Positions 8,109-16,215 of a DNA stretch of 16,215 nt are shown here, piece by piece. Position numbers and translations under genes: made by a program. Each line of letters opens with the position of its first letter. The first letter of the stretch is position 1. The notes under the pieces were generated by a model, which did no database searches, was not told the origin of the DNA, and worked only from the letters and a program-made list of their open reading frames with translations. Source of the DNA: Bacteroidales bacterium (GTDB taxonomy: Bacteria; Bacteroidota; Bacteroidia; Bacteroidales; UBA10428); the NCBI GenBank assembly GCA_016935595.1, contig JAFGQQ010000228.1:1-16215 (forward strand). Reading direction: 5' to 3'.

Positions 8109-8120
8109 AGGGTTAACCCT
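8109..8120. repeat. 12-bp perfect palindrome AGGGTTAACCCT
   Basis: A fully self-complementary 12-mer 20 nt after the GAF kinase stop codon, directly before the hairpin at 8124-8142. It could be a protein-binding site or part of a compound 3' structure. Confidence 0.45.
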
Positions 8121-8123
8121 AGT

Positions 8124-8142
8124 CCCGATTTAAAGAATCGGG
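8124..8142 (+). repeat. Strong GC hairpin after GAF kinase
   Basis: CCCGATT (8124-8130) and AATCGGG (8136-8142) form a perfect 7-bp stem with a 5-nt loop, followed by the self-complementary AAGGCCTT. It sits 36 nt after the kinase stop, where a terminator would be expected, but no U-tract follows. It may act as a 3'-end stabiliser or a Rho-dependent end, or be part of a dispersed palindromic repeat. Confidence 0.45.
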
Positions 8143-8153
8143 AAGGCCTTCGG

Positions 8154-8185
8154 TGCATTAATAATATATATATATGAATAATGCA
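8154..8185 (+). repeat. AT-rich inverted repeat upstream of first giant kinase
   Basis: TGCATTA (8154-8160) and TAATGCA (8179-8185) are reverse complements flanking an alternating AT core. It is the third palindromic structure within about 80 bp in this intergenic region. Between it and the kinase start at 8294 I found no clear TAnnTTTG promoter. Confidence 0.4.
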
Positions 8186-8293
8186 GGTTAAAGTAATATT
8201 TAATAGAAATATCAAGATATTTTTATATTTTTATAATAATAAGTGAATATATTATCATTTTGTTAGTTTGTTTTAAAGATTTTATACCTTATT

Positions 8294-11200
8294 ATGAAAG
8301 ACTTTATTTCAACAATTTTTATAGGTGTAATTTTTATAACTTGTATTTTTGCAGAAGAAACACCTTTTATTTTTCAACATATTTCAACTGCCGAAGGGCT
8401 TTCTCATAGTTGGGTTAGGAGCATATACCAGGATGAAACAGGATTTATATGGTTTGGAACAAATAACGGGCTAAACCGTTACGATGGAACCACATTTAAA
8501 GTGTATTTTCCTGATGAGACAAATGAAAACAGTATTGGCAGCTTAACAATTCAATATATTACCAGAAAAAGTAAGAATGAATTATGGATTGCAACCGATC
8601 AGGGTATTTATATTTATGATCAAAATACTGACAATTTTTCACATTTTCCTGATCTTGGTTATTTGCAATCTGAGTACATTTTTAACGATACTGAAAATAA
8701 TACATGGTTTGGTACCCAAAATGGATTATTCAAATATAACCCTAAAACAAAAATAACAATATCCTTTAAACAAAATCCTTCTGATCCTTCAAGTCTTGCA
8801 CATAACAGAGTAAGGTGTATATTTGAAGATTTCTATAACAATATATGGATTGGAACATATAACGGTTTATGTTTATATAAAATGGGGGCTAACTGTTTTA
8901 CTGTTTTTCGCAAAAATAATGGTTTGTCGGGAAATTATATTTTAAGTATTGCCGAAGATGATAAAAACAGATTGTGGATTGCATCAGTACAAGGCGGGGT
9001 TGATTATTTCGTGTATAATGAAACAAATCCCGAAAAGGGTACTTTTACAAATGTGATGAAAGGAAGCGCCCATAATCTGATCATTGATAATAATAATAAT
9101 TTATGGATTGGAAGAAGCAATAATGAAGGTATTGATATCCTTTCTTTAAATCAATTAAATCATTCAAATAAAACCGATATTGTCCATATTAGGCACTTGC
9201 CTGAAAAAAAAGGCAGTTTAAGCAGTAATACTGTTAACAGTATGTATGTTGATAAAAATAACGATATTTGGATTGGTACGTTTGGCGGCGGGGTAAATTT
9301 ATATAGCGAAAGGATTAAACCTTTTGTTAATTTTGAGATGGCAATAAATCCGCAAAATTCAATAAGCTCTAACCTGGTTAATTGTTTTTATGAAGAAGAC
9401 GATTATTTATGGATTGGAACAGAAGACGGGCTTGACCAATTGAACAAAAAAACAAATTTGTTTAAACATTATTACCATAATCCTGATGATTCTTCCTCTT
9501 TAGGTGCAGATGCCATATATTCTATATATAAAGACACAAAAGGCAATTTATGGATAGGGACATGGGCTGGCGGATTAAATAAATTCGATTATGAAACGGG
9601 TACTTTTAAAAGGTATATTTCAAATAACAATCAAGGTTCAATTAGCAACAATAACATTTTTTCAATTTATGAAGACCATGAAAAAAATCTTTGGATAGGA
9701 ACAATAGGAGGGGGATTAAATAAATTTAATTACAATACCGGTTCATTTTCATATTTTGTTCCTGAAGAATTCAATTCTAAAAGTCTTTTTCATAACGCGG
9801 TGAATTATATTTTTGAATCGTCAGAGCGTATTTTATACATTTCAACATTTCATTCTCTCGATATATTCGACAGAAATTCAAATACTTTTATGCATTATGT
9901 GCATAATCCGGATGATCCCAATTCAATTAGTAAAGGATATAAACAGTTAATATTTGAAGATAGTGAAAAGAATATATGGATTGCAACAGTTATGGGATTA
10001 AATTATTTTAACCGGGAGAGAGGAACTTTTAAAAAATACACCGCAAATTCGGGGTTGCCAAATAATTCTATTCAGGCCATAACCGAAGATGATGATAAAA
10101 ACTTGTGGTTAAGCACTAATGGTGGAATTGTTCAATTTATTAAGGGAGTTTATGTCCCTGATACCCCTGTTTTTAAAAGTTTTGATACCAATGATGGGTT
10201 ACCCTCAAATGAGTTTGTAGCCAGGGCAGTATACAAAAATAAAGAAGGAAAATTATTTTTTGGCAGTTCACATGGTTATACTTCTTTTTTCCCTAATCAA
10301 ATAAAAGACAATTTATTAAAACCTGAAATGTTAATCACCGAATTTAATTTGTTTAAACCTGCTGCTTTCGATAAAAATGGCCAAAACCACAACTTTGAAA
10401 ATATAAGCACAATAAATGAAGTCGTACTTAATTACAATCAATCCGATTTTAGTATTAAATATGTTGCATTAAATTTTATTAATTCCAAAAATAATTCATA
10501 TGAATATATCCTTGAGGGTTATGAAAGTGGATGGCACCAGGTGGGAAATTTGCAAATGGCAACTTATACAAATATTCAACCCGGCAATTATACTTTTAAA
10601 GTCAGGGGTTCCAATAATGACGGATATTGGTGTGAAGTGCCCAAAACGCTTTCCATCATAATTAATCCGCCCTGGTGGCGTACATTGTTATTTAAAAGTT
10701 TTCTTATATTGTTTATTATTTTCGGGGTTATTACCATTTTTAGAATGAGGTTACGGTTGCTCAGGAATCAAAAAAAATACCTGGAACAAAAAGTACAAGA
10801 ACGTACAAATGAATTAAAAGAAATTAATACTATACTTGAAGAAAAACAGGAAGAGATTACAGCCCAAAATTTTGAATTGTCGCTTCATCGCAACAATCTT
10901 GAACAACTCGTCGAACAAAGAACCGCTGAACTTGAAGAAGCAAAAGTAAAAGCTGAAGTGTCTGACAGGTTAAAATCGGCATTTTTGGCGAATATGAGCC
11001 ATGAAATAAGAACGCCCATGAATGCCATAGTGGGTTTTTCGACATTATTACTTGAGAGGGATTATTCTGAAGAGCAAAAAAAAGAATTTGCGAAAATGAT
11101 TAGCAATAATAGCGATGCTTTAATGGTTTTAATAAATGATATTATTGATATTTCACTTATTGAAGCTGACCAGCTTAAGCTTTCCAGGTCAGAATTTAAT

Positions 11201-12076
11201 ATAGGTGAAATATGTGTTGAATTGGAAGAACTCTACAATATTAAGAATGACAAAGACATTGTAATAAAATTTTTAAGGGGAACAAAAAATGAAGACTTAA
11301 TAATTTTTAATGATAAAGTAAGGTTTAGGCAGGTTTTATCGAATTTAATTGGCAATGCATATAAATATACCGAAAAGGGAAAAATTGAATTTGGATATGA
11401 AGTTGAGGGAAATATGGTTAGATTTTTTGTTAAAGATACAGGTATTGGAATTCCCGAATCATTAAGCGATAATATATTTAACCATTTTTACAAAATCGAA
11501 GACAAAGAAAATAAAATATACAGGGGAACCGGAATCGGGCTTTCTATATGTAAAAGACTCGTTGAATTAATGGGAGGCTCAATATGGTTTGAATCAAAAC
11601 TAAAACATGGTTCAGCATTTTATTTCACAATACCTTATAATAAATTAAAATCTGTAGGTAAGCACGAAAAAATAATTCAGGCCGGAGATTTTGATTTTTC
11701 AGATATTACCATTTTAGTAGCTGAAGATGATAAAATTAATTTTGACCTTTTAAATAGTGTCTTAAAACCTACAAAAGCAAAAATCGAATGGGCAAAAAAT
11801 GGATTGGAAGCTGTTGAATATGTTCAAAAAAGCAAAAACATATCGAAAAGTATTGTTTTAATGGATATTAAAATGCCTGAAATGGATGGGTATGAAGCAA
11901 CAAAGCGCATAAAGGAGATAAATGAAAAAATTCCTGTAATTGCAGTTACTGCATATGCACTTGCAAACGACAAAGAAAAAGTGTTAAATTCAGGTTTTGA
12001 TAATTATCTGGCTAAACCTTTTGAAAGAATGGATTTATTTCTAATGATTAACCAATGTAAAGATAAATTAAAATAG
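8294..12076 (+). CDS. Propeller hybrid sensor kinase with C-terminal receiver (HTCS-like, no AraC domain)
   Basis: A 1260-residue inner-membrane sensor. It has a signal peptide (about 1-20, ending CIFA), then fourteen regulator-propeller repeats of the W-I-G-T-x-x-G-L type (for example [14 protein letters not shown] near 51-64, [15 protein letters not shown] near 418-432), enough for two seven-bladed periplasmic propellers. A Y_Y_Y domain (about 712-790, with [19 protein letters not shown]) is followed by one transmembrane helix (about 796-816) and a coiled coil (825-890). Next come HisKA ([10 protein letters not shown], His903) and HATPase (Asn1017/Asn1021, [17 protein letters not shown]). 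A receiver domain closes the protein, with Asp1145/Asp1146, phospho-acceptor Asp1191 in [11 protein letters not shown], Thr1219 and Lys1241. The layout matches hybrid two-component systems that sense oligosaccharides in Bacteroidota, except that the usual C-terminal AraC helix-turn-helix is missing. The protein ends seven residues after the receiver's last helix (about [12 protein letters not shown]). A paralogue follows after 17 nt, forming an operon. Confidence 0.93.
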   Translation: MKDFISTIFIGVIFITCIFAEETPFIFQHISTAEGLSHSWVRSIYQDETGFIWFGTNNGLNRYDGTTFKVYFPDETNENSIGSLTIQYITRKSKNELWIATDQGIYIYDQNTDNFSHFPDLGYLQSEYIFNDTENNTWFGTQNGLFKYNPKTKITISFKQNPSDPSSLAHNRVRCIFEDFYNNIWIGTYNGLCLYKMGANCFTVFRKNNGLSGNYILSIAEDDKNRLWIASVQGGVDYFVYNETNPEKGTFTNVMKGSAHNLIIDNNNNLWIGRSNNEGIDILSLNQLNHSNKTDIVHIRHLPEKKGSLSSNTVNSMYVDKNNDIWIGTFGGGVNLYSERIKPFVNFEMAINPQNSISSNLVNCFYEEDDYLWIGTEDGLDQLNKKTNLFKHYYHNPDDSSSLGADAIYSIYKDTKGNLWIGTWAGGLNKFDYETGTFKRYISNNNQGSISNNNIFSIYEDHEKNLWIGTIGGGLNKFNYNTGSFSYFVPEEFNSKSLFHNAVNYIFESSERILYISTFHSLDIFDRNSNTFMHYVHNPDDPNSISKGYKQLIFEDSEKNIWIATVMGLNYFNRERGTFKKYTANSGLPNNSIQAITEDDDKNLWLSTNGGIVQFIKGVYVPDTPVFKSFDTNDGLPSNEFVARAVYKNKEGKLFFGSSHGYTSFFPNQIKDNLLKPEMLITEFNLFKPAAFDKNGQNHNFENISTINEVVLNYNQSDFSIKYVALNFINSKNNSYEYILEGYESGWHQVGNLQMATYTNIQPGNYTFKVRGSNNDGYWCEVPKTLSIIINPPWWRTLLFKSFLILFIIFGVITIFRMRLRLLRNQKKYLEQKVQERTNELKEINTILEEKQEEITAQNFELSLHRNNLEQLVEQRTAELEEAKVKAEVSDRLKSAFLANMSHEIRTPMNAIVGFSTLLLERDYSEEQKKEFAKMISNNSDALMVLINDIIDISLIEADQLKLSRSEFNIGEICVELEELYNIKNDKDIVIKFLRGTKNEDLIIFNDKVRFRQVLSNLIGNAYKYTEKGKIEFGYEVEGNMVRFFVKDTGIGIPESLSDNIFNHFYKIEDKENKIYRGTGIGLSICKRLVELMGGSIWFESKLKHGSAFYFTIPYNKLKSVGKHEKIIQAGDFDFSDITILVAEDDKINFDLLNSVLKPTKAKIEWAKNGLEAVEYVQKSKNISKSIVLMDIKMPEMDGYEATKRIKEINEKIPVIAVTAYALANDKEKVLNSGFDNYLAKPFERMDLFLMINQCKDKLK

Positions 12077-12093
12077 AAAGGCAGGTTTTTTAA

Positions 12094-15000
12094 GTGGTTA
12101 AAGTCCTGAATAGATTAATATGCGCCAGCATAGCAGAATGCAAAATAAAACAATTGCTTGGCTTTGTTTTTTTCTTTTTTTTTATTGTTTGTCCGGGTTT
12201 AAGCAAACCAGATTCTTTTCAGTTTAAAAGAATTACTATTTCTGAAGGATTGTCGAACAATTGGGTACGTTATATTTACCAGGATGATAAGGATTTATTA
12301 TGGATTGGCACCTCCGATGGTTTGAATTGTTATAATGGCTATGAATTTAAAGTTTACCGGCCAAAATCGATAAAACAACAAAATATTGGTGAGATTAACG
12401 TTAATGCCATTTTTAACAAAAACGAGAATGAATTATGGGTGTGCACCGATATTGGTATATATACCTATAATTACCTCACCGATGAATTTAATCATTTTCC
12501 TTTACTAAAAAGGCAATCGGTCCTTGCAATGATAATTGAAGATGAAAACATAATTTGGTTTGGGACTACAGAAGGTTTATATAAATATTATATAAAAACA
12601 GACAGCCTTGTTTTATATTTTCATAATTCCAATTATACTAATTCTATTAGCAATAATTACATAAATTGCCTCTTTAAAAATACCGGACAAGATATTTGGA
12701 TTGGGACAAGGAACGGTTTAAATATATATCAGGAAAAAAATGATTGTTTTCAAGTAATACCGTTAATTGTCAACCAAAAGACCGATATTCAATGTAATAT
12801 ATTGTCTGTTAACGAAGGCCAAAACAAAGAACTATTTGTTGGAACCTATAAACATGGGCTTTATATGATTGAAAATTTTTATTCCGATAACTATGCTGTC
12901 CGGAAAATTGTTGAAGGTAGTGTGTTATATACAAAAGTTGATTACCAAAATAAATTATGGATTGGATATGATTCTGATAATGGGCTGGATATTATAGATT
13001 TAAATAATTTTTATAAGTCAGGGGAGTTTATAAAATTGCATTTGCAAAGTAATATAAATGATTGTAAAACGGTTAGCGACAATACCATTACTTTTATTTA
13101 TGAGGATAAATTAAAAGATATCTGGCTTGGCACATTTAATGGGGGAATCAATTATTTTACTAAAAGAAATAAAAATTTTAATATTGTCAGCGTTATTCCC
13201 TATACTGAAAATTCTATTCAAAGTAACCATGTAAATGCATTTTTTGAAGATGATGATTTTTTATGGATTGGGACAGAAGGTGGTCTGGATAGGTATGACA
13301 AAAGCAATAAGATTTTTTCCCATTTCAATTTTGATGTTAATAACCCTTCAAGTATTGGTGGCAATGCTATATATTCAATATTTAACGATAGTGATAATAA
13401 TTTATGGTTTGGCGCATGGTCGGGGGGCATAAGTTTATTTCAACCCAATACCCAAACATTTAAACGTTATTTGCCTGATAACAATCCGAATACAATTAGT
13501 AATGCCAACGTTTTTTCAATTTGTGAGGATAACCACGGCAATTTGTGGATTGCAACTTTGGGGGGCGGATTAAATAAATATAATTATTTGTCGGGTTTGT
13601 TTAAAAGCTATCAGCATAGTGAAGAAGATAAAAAAAGCATATTTACAAATTCACTTAATACACTTATATATACGAGTAAAGGCAAATTGTATATATCTAC
13701 TTATTCATCTTTAGATTTATACGACAATAAAAACGATAATTTTATCCATAATGTATTTAGTTATGACTCAATTGGTAATGATTTGGGAAGGCATATTATT
13801 TCCCTATACGAAGACAGTAAACAAAACATTTGGATTGGTTCAAATACCGGCCTGGCAATATTTAACGAAAATACTTGCAGGTTTAGGTTTTATCTGACCG
13901 AAGATGAACTGCCAGACAATACTATCCAGGGGATTTTGGAAGATGACAATGAAAATTTATGGTTAAGTACTTCGAAAGGATTGGTAAAAGTTGTTAATGG
14001 TGTTAACCATCCCGACGGCCAACCTTTAATTTATAAATTTACGAAGGAAGACGGGCTTTCGGGTAATGAATTTATTAAAAGGGCTGTTTATAAAAACAGC
14101 CAGGGCTTTATGTATTTTGGCAGTTCAAGCGGTTATACTTATTTTCATCCCGATAGTATAAAATTTAATACTATTCCGCCAAAAATTGTATTTACTGAAT
14201 TTATGCTTCTTTACCCGCAGGTAAACGAAAGTAAAAAATTCAGGCCAATATCTGGCAATATTAACCTAATTGATCATATTAAACTGTCCTATAAAAACTC
14301 AAATTTTATTATAAAATATGCTGCTTTAAACTATTTGGATGCAGAAAAGAACCAATATCAATTTAAGCTCGAAGGATATGATAAAGAATGGATTGATGCG
14401 GGTAATGGCAGATCGGCTACATATACAAATATTCAACCTGGGAAATATGCATTCATGGTAAGGGCTTCTAACAATGACGGATTTTGGAGCCCAACGCCTA
14501 AAACTTTAAAAATAATTGTTACCCCTTTATGGTGGCAGACCTTTACTTTTAAAATTTTTATTTTTGTTATAATAATATTAATAATTATAACCATATTCAG
14601 GGTACGCTTATCGGTATTGAGAAATCAAAAAATTACCCTTGAGAAGAAAGTGGCCGAACGAACCATTGAGTTAAAAGAAATTAATACACTTTTAGAAGAG
14701 AAGCAGGAAGAAATAACAGCTCAAAATGCTGAATTATCAAATCATCGCGACAATCTTGAACGTTTGGTTGAAGAACGTACCGCCGAACTTGAAGAAGCTA
14801 AAGTGAAAGCAGAAATGTCAGATAAACTAAAATCGGCATTTTTGGCCAATATGAGCCATGAGATCCGTACCCCCATGAATGCTATTGTTGGTTTTACATC
14901 ATTGTTAAAAGAACCTGTATATTCCGAGGAAGAAAAGAATAATTTTATAAAGATGATAGAAAGCAACAGTGAGACACTATTGGTAATTATTAATGATATT

Positions 15001-15498
15001 ATTGATATATCGCTTATTGAAGCCGACCAGCTTTCACTTACTAAAAAAGAATTTGATGCTGTTGAAATAATAAAGGAACTGGAGTTTTATTATAAACAAC
15101 ATAATGAAAAAAACCTGGAATTAAAGTTTGTTGAAAATGAGTTTAGTAATGAATTGATTTTATTTAATGATAAAGTGCGTTTCCGCCAGGTTTTTAATAA
15201 TTTGTTGTCTAATGCATATAAATATACCGAAAATGGCAGTATACATTATGGGTTTATGATTAATAAAACCTATGTGCAATTTTTTGTAACCGATACGGGC
15301 ATAGGGATTAATGAAAATGACTATAACAATATTTTTAATCATTTCTTTAAGATTGAAAATAAAACTACAAAACTATATGGTGGCACAGGCCTGGGATTGG
15401 CAATTTCTAAAAAACTTGTTGAATTGATGGGTGGAAAAATTTGGGTGAAATCAGATGAGAAAAAAGGCTCAACATTTTATTTTACACTTCCGTTATAA
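12094..15498 (+). CDS. Propeller sensor histidine kinase, paralogue lacking receiver and DNA-binding domains
   Basis: A 1134-residue paralogue of the preceding protein, clearly similar along its whole length. It has an N-terminal hydrophobic export segment (about 20-36), fourteen propeller repeats (LLWIGTSDGLNCYN near 68-81 through FMYFGSSSGYTYFH near 672-685), a Y_Y_Y domain (about 731-810), one transmembrane helix (about 815-836) and a coiled coil (845-910). HisKA carries His922 in [10 protein letters not shown], and HATPase carries Asn1036/Asn1040, DTGIGI and GGTGLGLAIS. It stops at FYFTLPL, exactly at the end of the ATPase domain, without receiver or AraC domain. All kinase motifs are intact, so it is probably active. 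The GTG start is dictated by an in-frame TAA just upstream and the lack of a usable in-frame ATG; AAAGGCAGG precedes it, an unusually purine-rich leader here. Its partner receiver may be that of the first protein, 17 nt upstream, or one elsewhere. Confidence 0.92.
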   Translation: MVKVLNRLICASIAECKIKQLLGFVFFFFFIVCPGLSKPDSFQFKRITISEGLSNNWVRYIYQDDKDLLWIGTSDGLNCYNGYEFKVYRPKSIKQQNIGEINVNAIFNKNENELWVCTDIGIYTYNYLTDEFNHFPLLKRQSVLAMIIEDENIIWFGTTEGLYKYYIKTDSLVLYFHNSNYTNSISNNYINCLFKNTGQDIWIGTRNGLNIYQEKNDCFQVIPLIVNQKTDIQCNILSVNEGQNKELFVGTYKHGLYMIENFYSDNYAVRKIVEGSVLYTKVDYQNKLWIGYDSDNGLDIIDLNNFYKSGEFIKLHLQSNINDCKTVSDNTITFIYEDKLKDIWLGTFNGGINYFTKRNKNFNIVSVIPYTENSIQSNHVNAFFEDDDFLWIGTEGGLDRYDKSNKIFSHFNFDVNNPSSIGGNAIYSIFNDSDNNLWFGAWSGGISLFQPNTQTFKRYLPDNNPNTISNANVFSICEDNHGNLWIATLGGGLNKYNYLSGLFKSYQHSEEDKKSIFTNSLNTLIYTSKGKLYISTYSSLDLYDNKNDNFIHNVFSYDSIGNDLGRHIISLYEDSKQNIWIGSNTGLAIFNENTCRFRFYLTEDELPDNTIQGILEDDNENLWLSTSKGLVKVVNGVNHPDGQPLIYKFTKEDGLSGNEFIKRAVYKNSQGFMYFGSSSGYTYFHPDSIKFNTIPPKIVFTEFMLLYPQVNESKKFRPISGNINLIDHIKLSYKNSNFIIKYAALNYLDAEKNQYQFKLEGYDKEWIDAGNGRSATYTNIQPGKYAFMVRASNNDGFWSPTPKTLKIIVTPLWWQTFTFKIFIFVIIILIIITIFRVRLSVLRNQKITLEKKVAERTIELKEINTLLEEKQEEITAQNAELSNHRDNLERLVEERTAELEEAKVKAEMSDKLKSAFLANMSHEIRTPMNAIVGFTSLLKEPVYSEEEKNNFIKMIESNSETLLVIINDIIDISLIEADQLSLTKKEFDAVEIIKELEFYYKQHNEKNLELKFVENEFSNELILFNDKVRFRQVFNNLLSNAYKYTENGSIHYGFMINKTYVQFFVTDTGIGINENDYNNIFNHFFKIENKTTKLYGGTGLGLAISKKLVELMGGKIWVKSDEKKGSTFYFTLPL

Positions 15499-15584
15499 TT
15501 GTTTTAATCTTTTTTAAGTTTTTATCTGGCTGCCAATTAACGGATAGCGTTCCGGAGGGGGTGGTGTTACTGCTCACTGTTCAT

Positions 15585-15790
15585 TGTTCACTGCTATTCC
15601 GCCACAGAACAGATTTGTAGTTCAACTAAACGGCACATCGTGTGGCGGGGATGTTTTTGGTACACCATCACCTACAAACATATCGCTCCTGTGCCTAGGC
15701 TAAAGCTTCGGCAACACAATGTATGGAGCTTAAAATTTTCACGATAAATGACAATGAATTAACCATAAATGACTTAATTCTCAATTTATT
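15585..15790. repeat. 206-bp structured repeat, copy 1
   Basis: This copy aligns without gaps to 15865-16070, and I count 13 differing bases. It holds several inverted repeats: CCGCCACA (15599-15606) with TGTGGCGG (15641-15648), GCTCC (15685-15689) with GGAGC (15725-15729), the palindrome GCCTAGGC (15693-15700), and GAATTAA/TTAATTC near the right end. ATAAATGAC occurs twice there as a direct repeat. These features suggest a mobile or structured dispersed intergenic element; its family is not identified. Confidence 0.85.
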
Positions 15791-15844
15791 GAGTAATGAT
15801 TACTTGATACTCCTCACTTTTTAGTCCTCACTGCTCACTGCTTT

Positions 15845-15863
15845 CCTCCTTCACTAACAAAGA
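15845..15863. repeat. Internally deleted copy of the 30-bp unit
   Basis: CCTCCTTCACTA joined to ACAAAGA. Relative to the full unit at 16099-16128 an 11-bp block (CGTTTCGGAGG) is missing, removing the right arm of the hairpin. The flanking GCTTTCC on the left is shared with the other copies. Confidence 0.65.
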
Positions 15864-15864
15864 C

Positions 15865-16070
15865 TGTTCACTGCTATTCCGCCACAGAACAGATTTGTAT
15901 TTCAATTAAACGGCACATCGTGTGGCGGGGATGTTTTTGGTATATTTTTTTCTACAAACATATCGCTCCTGTGCCTAGGCTAAAGCTTTGGCAATACAAT
16001 GGTTGGAGCTTAAAATTTTCACGATAAATGACAATGAATTAACCATAAATGACTTAATTCTCAATTTATT
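15865..16070. repeat. 206-bp structured repeat, copy 2
   Basis: Second copy, in direct orientation exactly 280 bp after the first. The outer CCGCCACA/TGTGGCGG, GCTCC/GGAGC, GCCTAGGC and GAATTAA/TTAATTC pairings are all preserved. Seven of the 13 differences fall in one short patch (15943-15951), where this copy is a T-run. Flanking sequence on both sides diverges at once, which defines the element borders. Confidence 0.85.
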
Positions 16071-16098
16071 TAGGCATTATCAAACTGTTCACCGCTTT

Positions 16099-16158
16099 CC
16101 TCCTTCACTACGTTTCGGAGGACAAAGACCTCCTTCACTACGTTTCGGAGGACAAAGA
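16099..16158. repeat. Perfect tandem duplication of a 30-bp hairpin unit
   Basis: Two identical 30-bp units (16099-16128 and 16129-16158), each starting CCTCCTTCACTACG and ending GGAGGACAAAGA. Within each unit CCTCC and GGAGG are reverse complements around a 13-nt loop. The sequence after the second unit (CTGTTC then CTGCT) resembles that after the deleted copy at 15845-15863, so the array and the 206-bp element appear to have been duplicated together. Confidence 0.85.
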
Positions 16159-16215
16159 CTGTTCTCTGCTCACTTTACACTTTTCCCTGTTTCCCTTTTC
16201 AGTTCGCGGGCAGTT

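Larger units (their letters stand above)
15499..16215. other. Gene-free, repeat-filled region
   Basis: About 717 bp without a credible gene on either strand. The base composition is visibly richer in G and C than the coding part of the window, and C/T-rich simple motifs built on CTGTTCACTGCTCAC recur. It contains a 206-bp element in two copies and a 30-bp unit in two and a half copies, listed separately. No transposase, integrase or target-site duplication is visible, and no terminator with a T-run follows the kinase operon. Confidence 0.75.

Noticed and set aside
8259..8293. Possible promoter (TTTG then TACCTTAT) just before the first giant kinase
   Set aside because: The -7-like box would end one base before the ATG, placing the transcription start inside the gene, and it matches TAnnTTTG poorly.
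10857..11045. Minus-strand open frames inside the giant kinases and other genes
   Set aside because: They lie opposite well-supported coding sequence with intact kinase motifs and show no family resemblance of their own.
15585..16158. CRISPR array
   Set aside because: There are only two long copies and a directly abutting 30-bp tandem without spacers, and no cas gene nearby.

Overview
The window looks like a chromosomal segment from a member of the Bacteroidota, probably an uncultured or environmental Bacteroidales/Marinilabiliales-type bacterium. The base composition is strongly AT-rich and start codons are preceded by A/T-rich leaders rather than Shine-Dalgarno sites. Candidate promoters resemble the TAnnTTTG type. 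The gene content also fits: a KduI/KduD pair of uronate catabolism, a DUF4861 lipoprotein, and giant periplasmic-propeller sensor kinases. Family names come from motifs read by eye; no database search was possible.

Layout. (1) At the left, a two-domain universal stress protein (minus strand, 158-1063) diverges from a monovalent cation:proton antiporter with a fused cytoplasmic USP-like tail (1244-3391). The 180-bp gap between them carries an 8-bp inverted repeat. (2) Immediately behind the antiporter, with 27-nt and 8-nt gaps, lie kduI (3419-4255) and kduD (4264-5067). They encode the two steps that turn 5-dehydro-4-deoxy-D-glucuronate, the product of pectin or other uronate-polymer lyases, into 2-keto-3-deoxygluconate. 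A 15-bp-stem inverted repeat follows, then a DUF4861 lipoprotein (5211-6437), a family I associate with uronic-acid polysaccharide loci of Bacteroidota. (3) After a gene-free stretch of about 330 bp with one plausible promoter, there is a soluble GAF-domain histidine kinase (6766-8088). (4) Two very large membrane sensor kinases follow as a tandem duplicated pair (8294-12076 and 12094-15498). Each has 14 propeller repeats, a Y_Y_Y domain, one transmembrane helix, a coiled coil and HisKA-HATPase. They look like hybrid two-component systems that control polysaccharide utilisation, but neither has the AraC-type DNA-binding output. The first ends in a receiver domain and the second stops right after its ATPase domain. 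(5) The right-hand 717 bp (15499-16215) has no credible gene. It is filled with repeats: a 206-bp structured element present twice exactly 280 bp apart, and a 30-bp hairpin-forming unit in perfect tandem plus one internally deleted copy.

How the parts may work together (inference): the kdu genes and the DUF4861 lipoprotein point to growth on uronate-containing polysaccharide. The three kinases form a signalling block whose output regulators are not in the window. The receiver at the end of the first giant kinase is the only receiver domain visible, so phosphoryl flow from these kinases must pass through it or through proteins encoded elsewhere. No SusC/SusD pair, lyase or glycoside hydrolase is visible here, so a link between the kinases and the kdu genes rests on proximity and family habits only.
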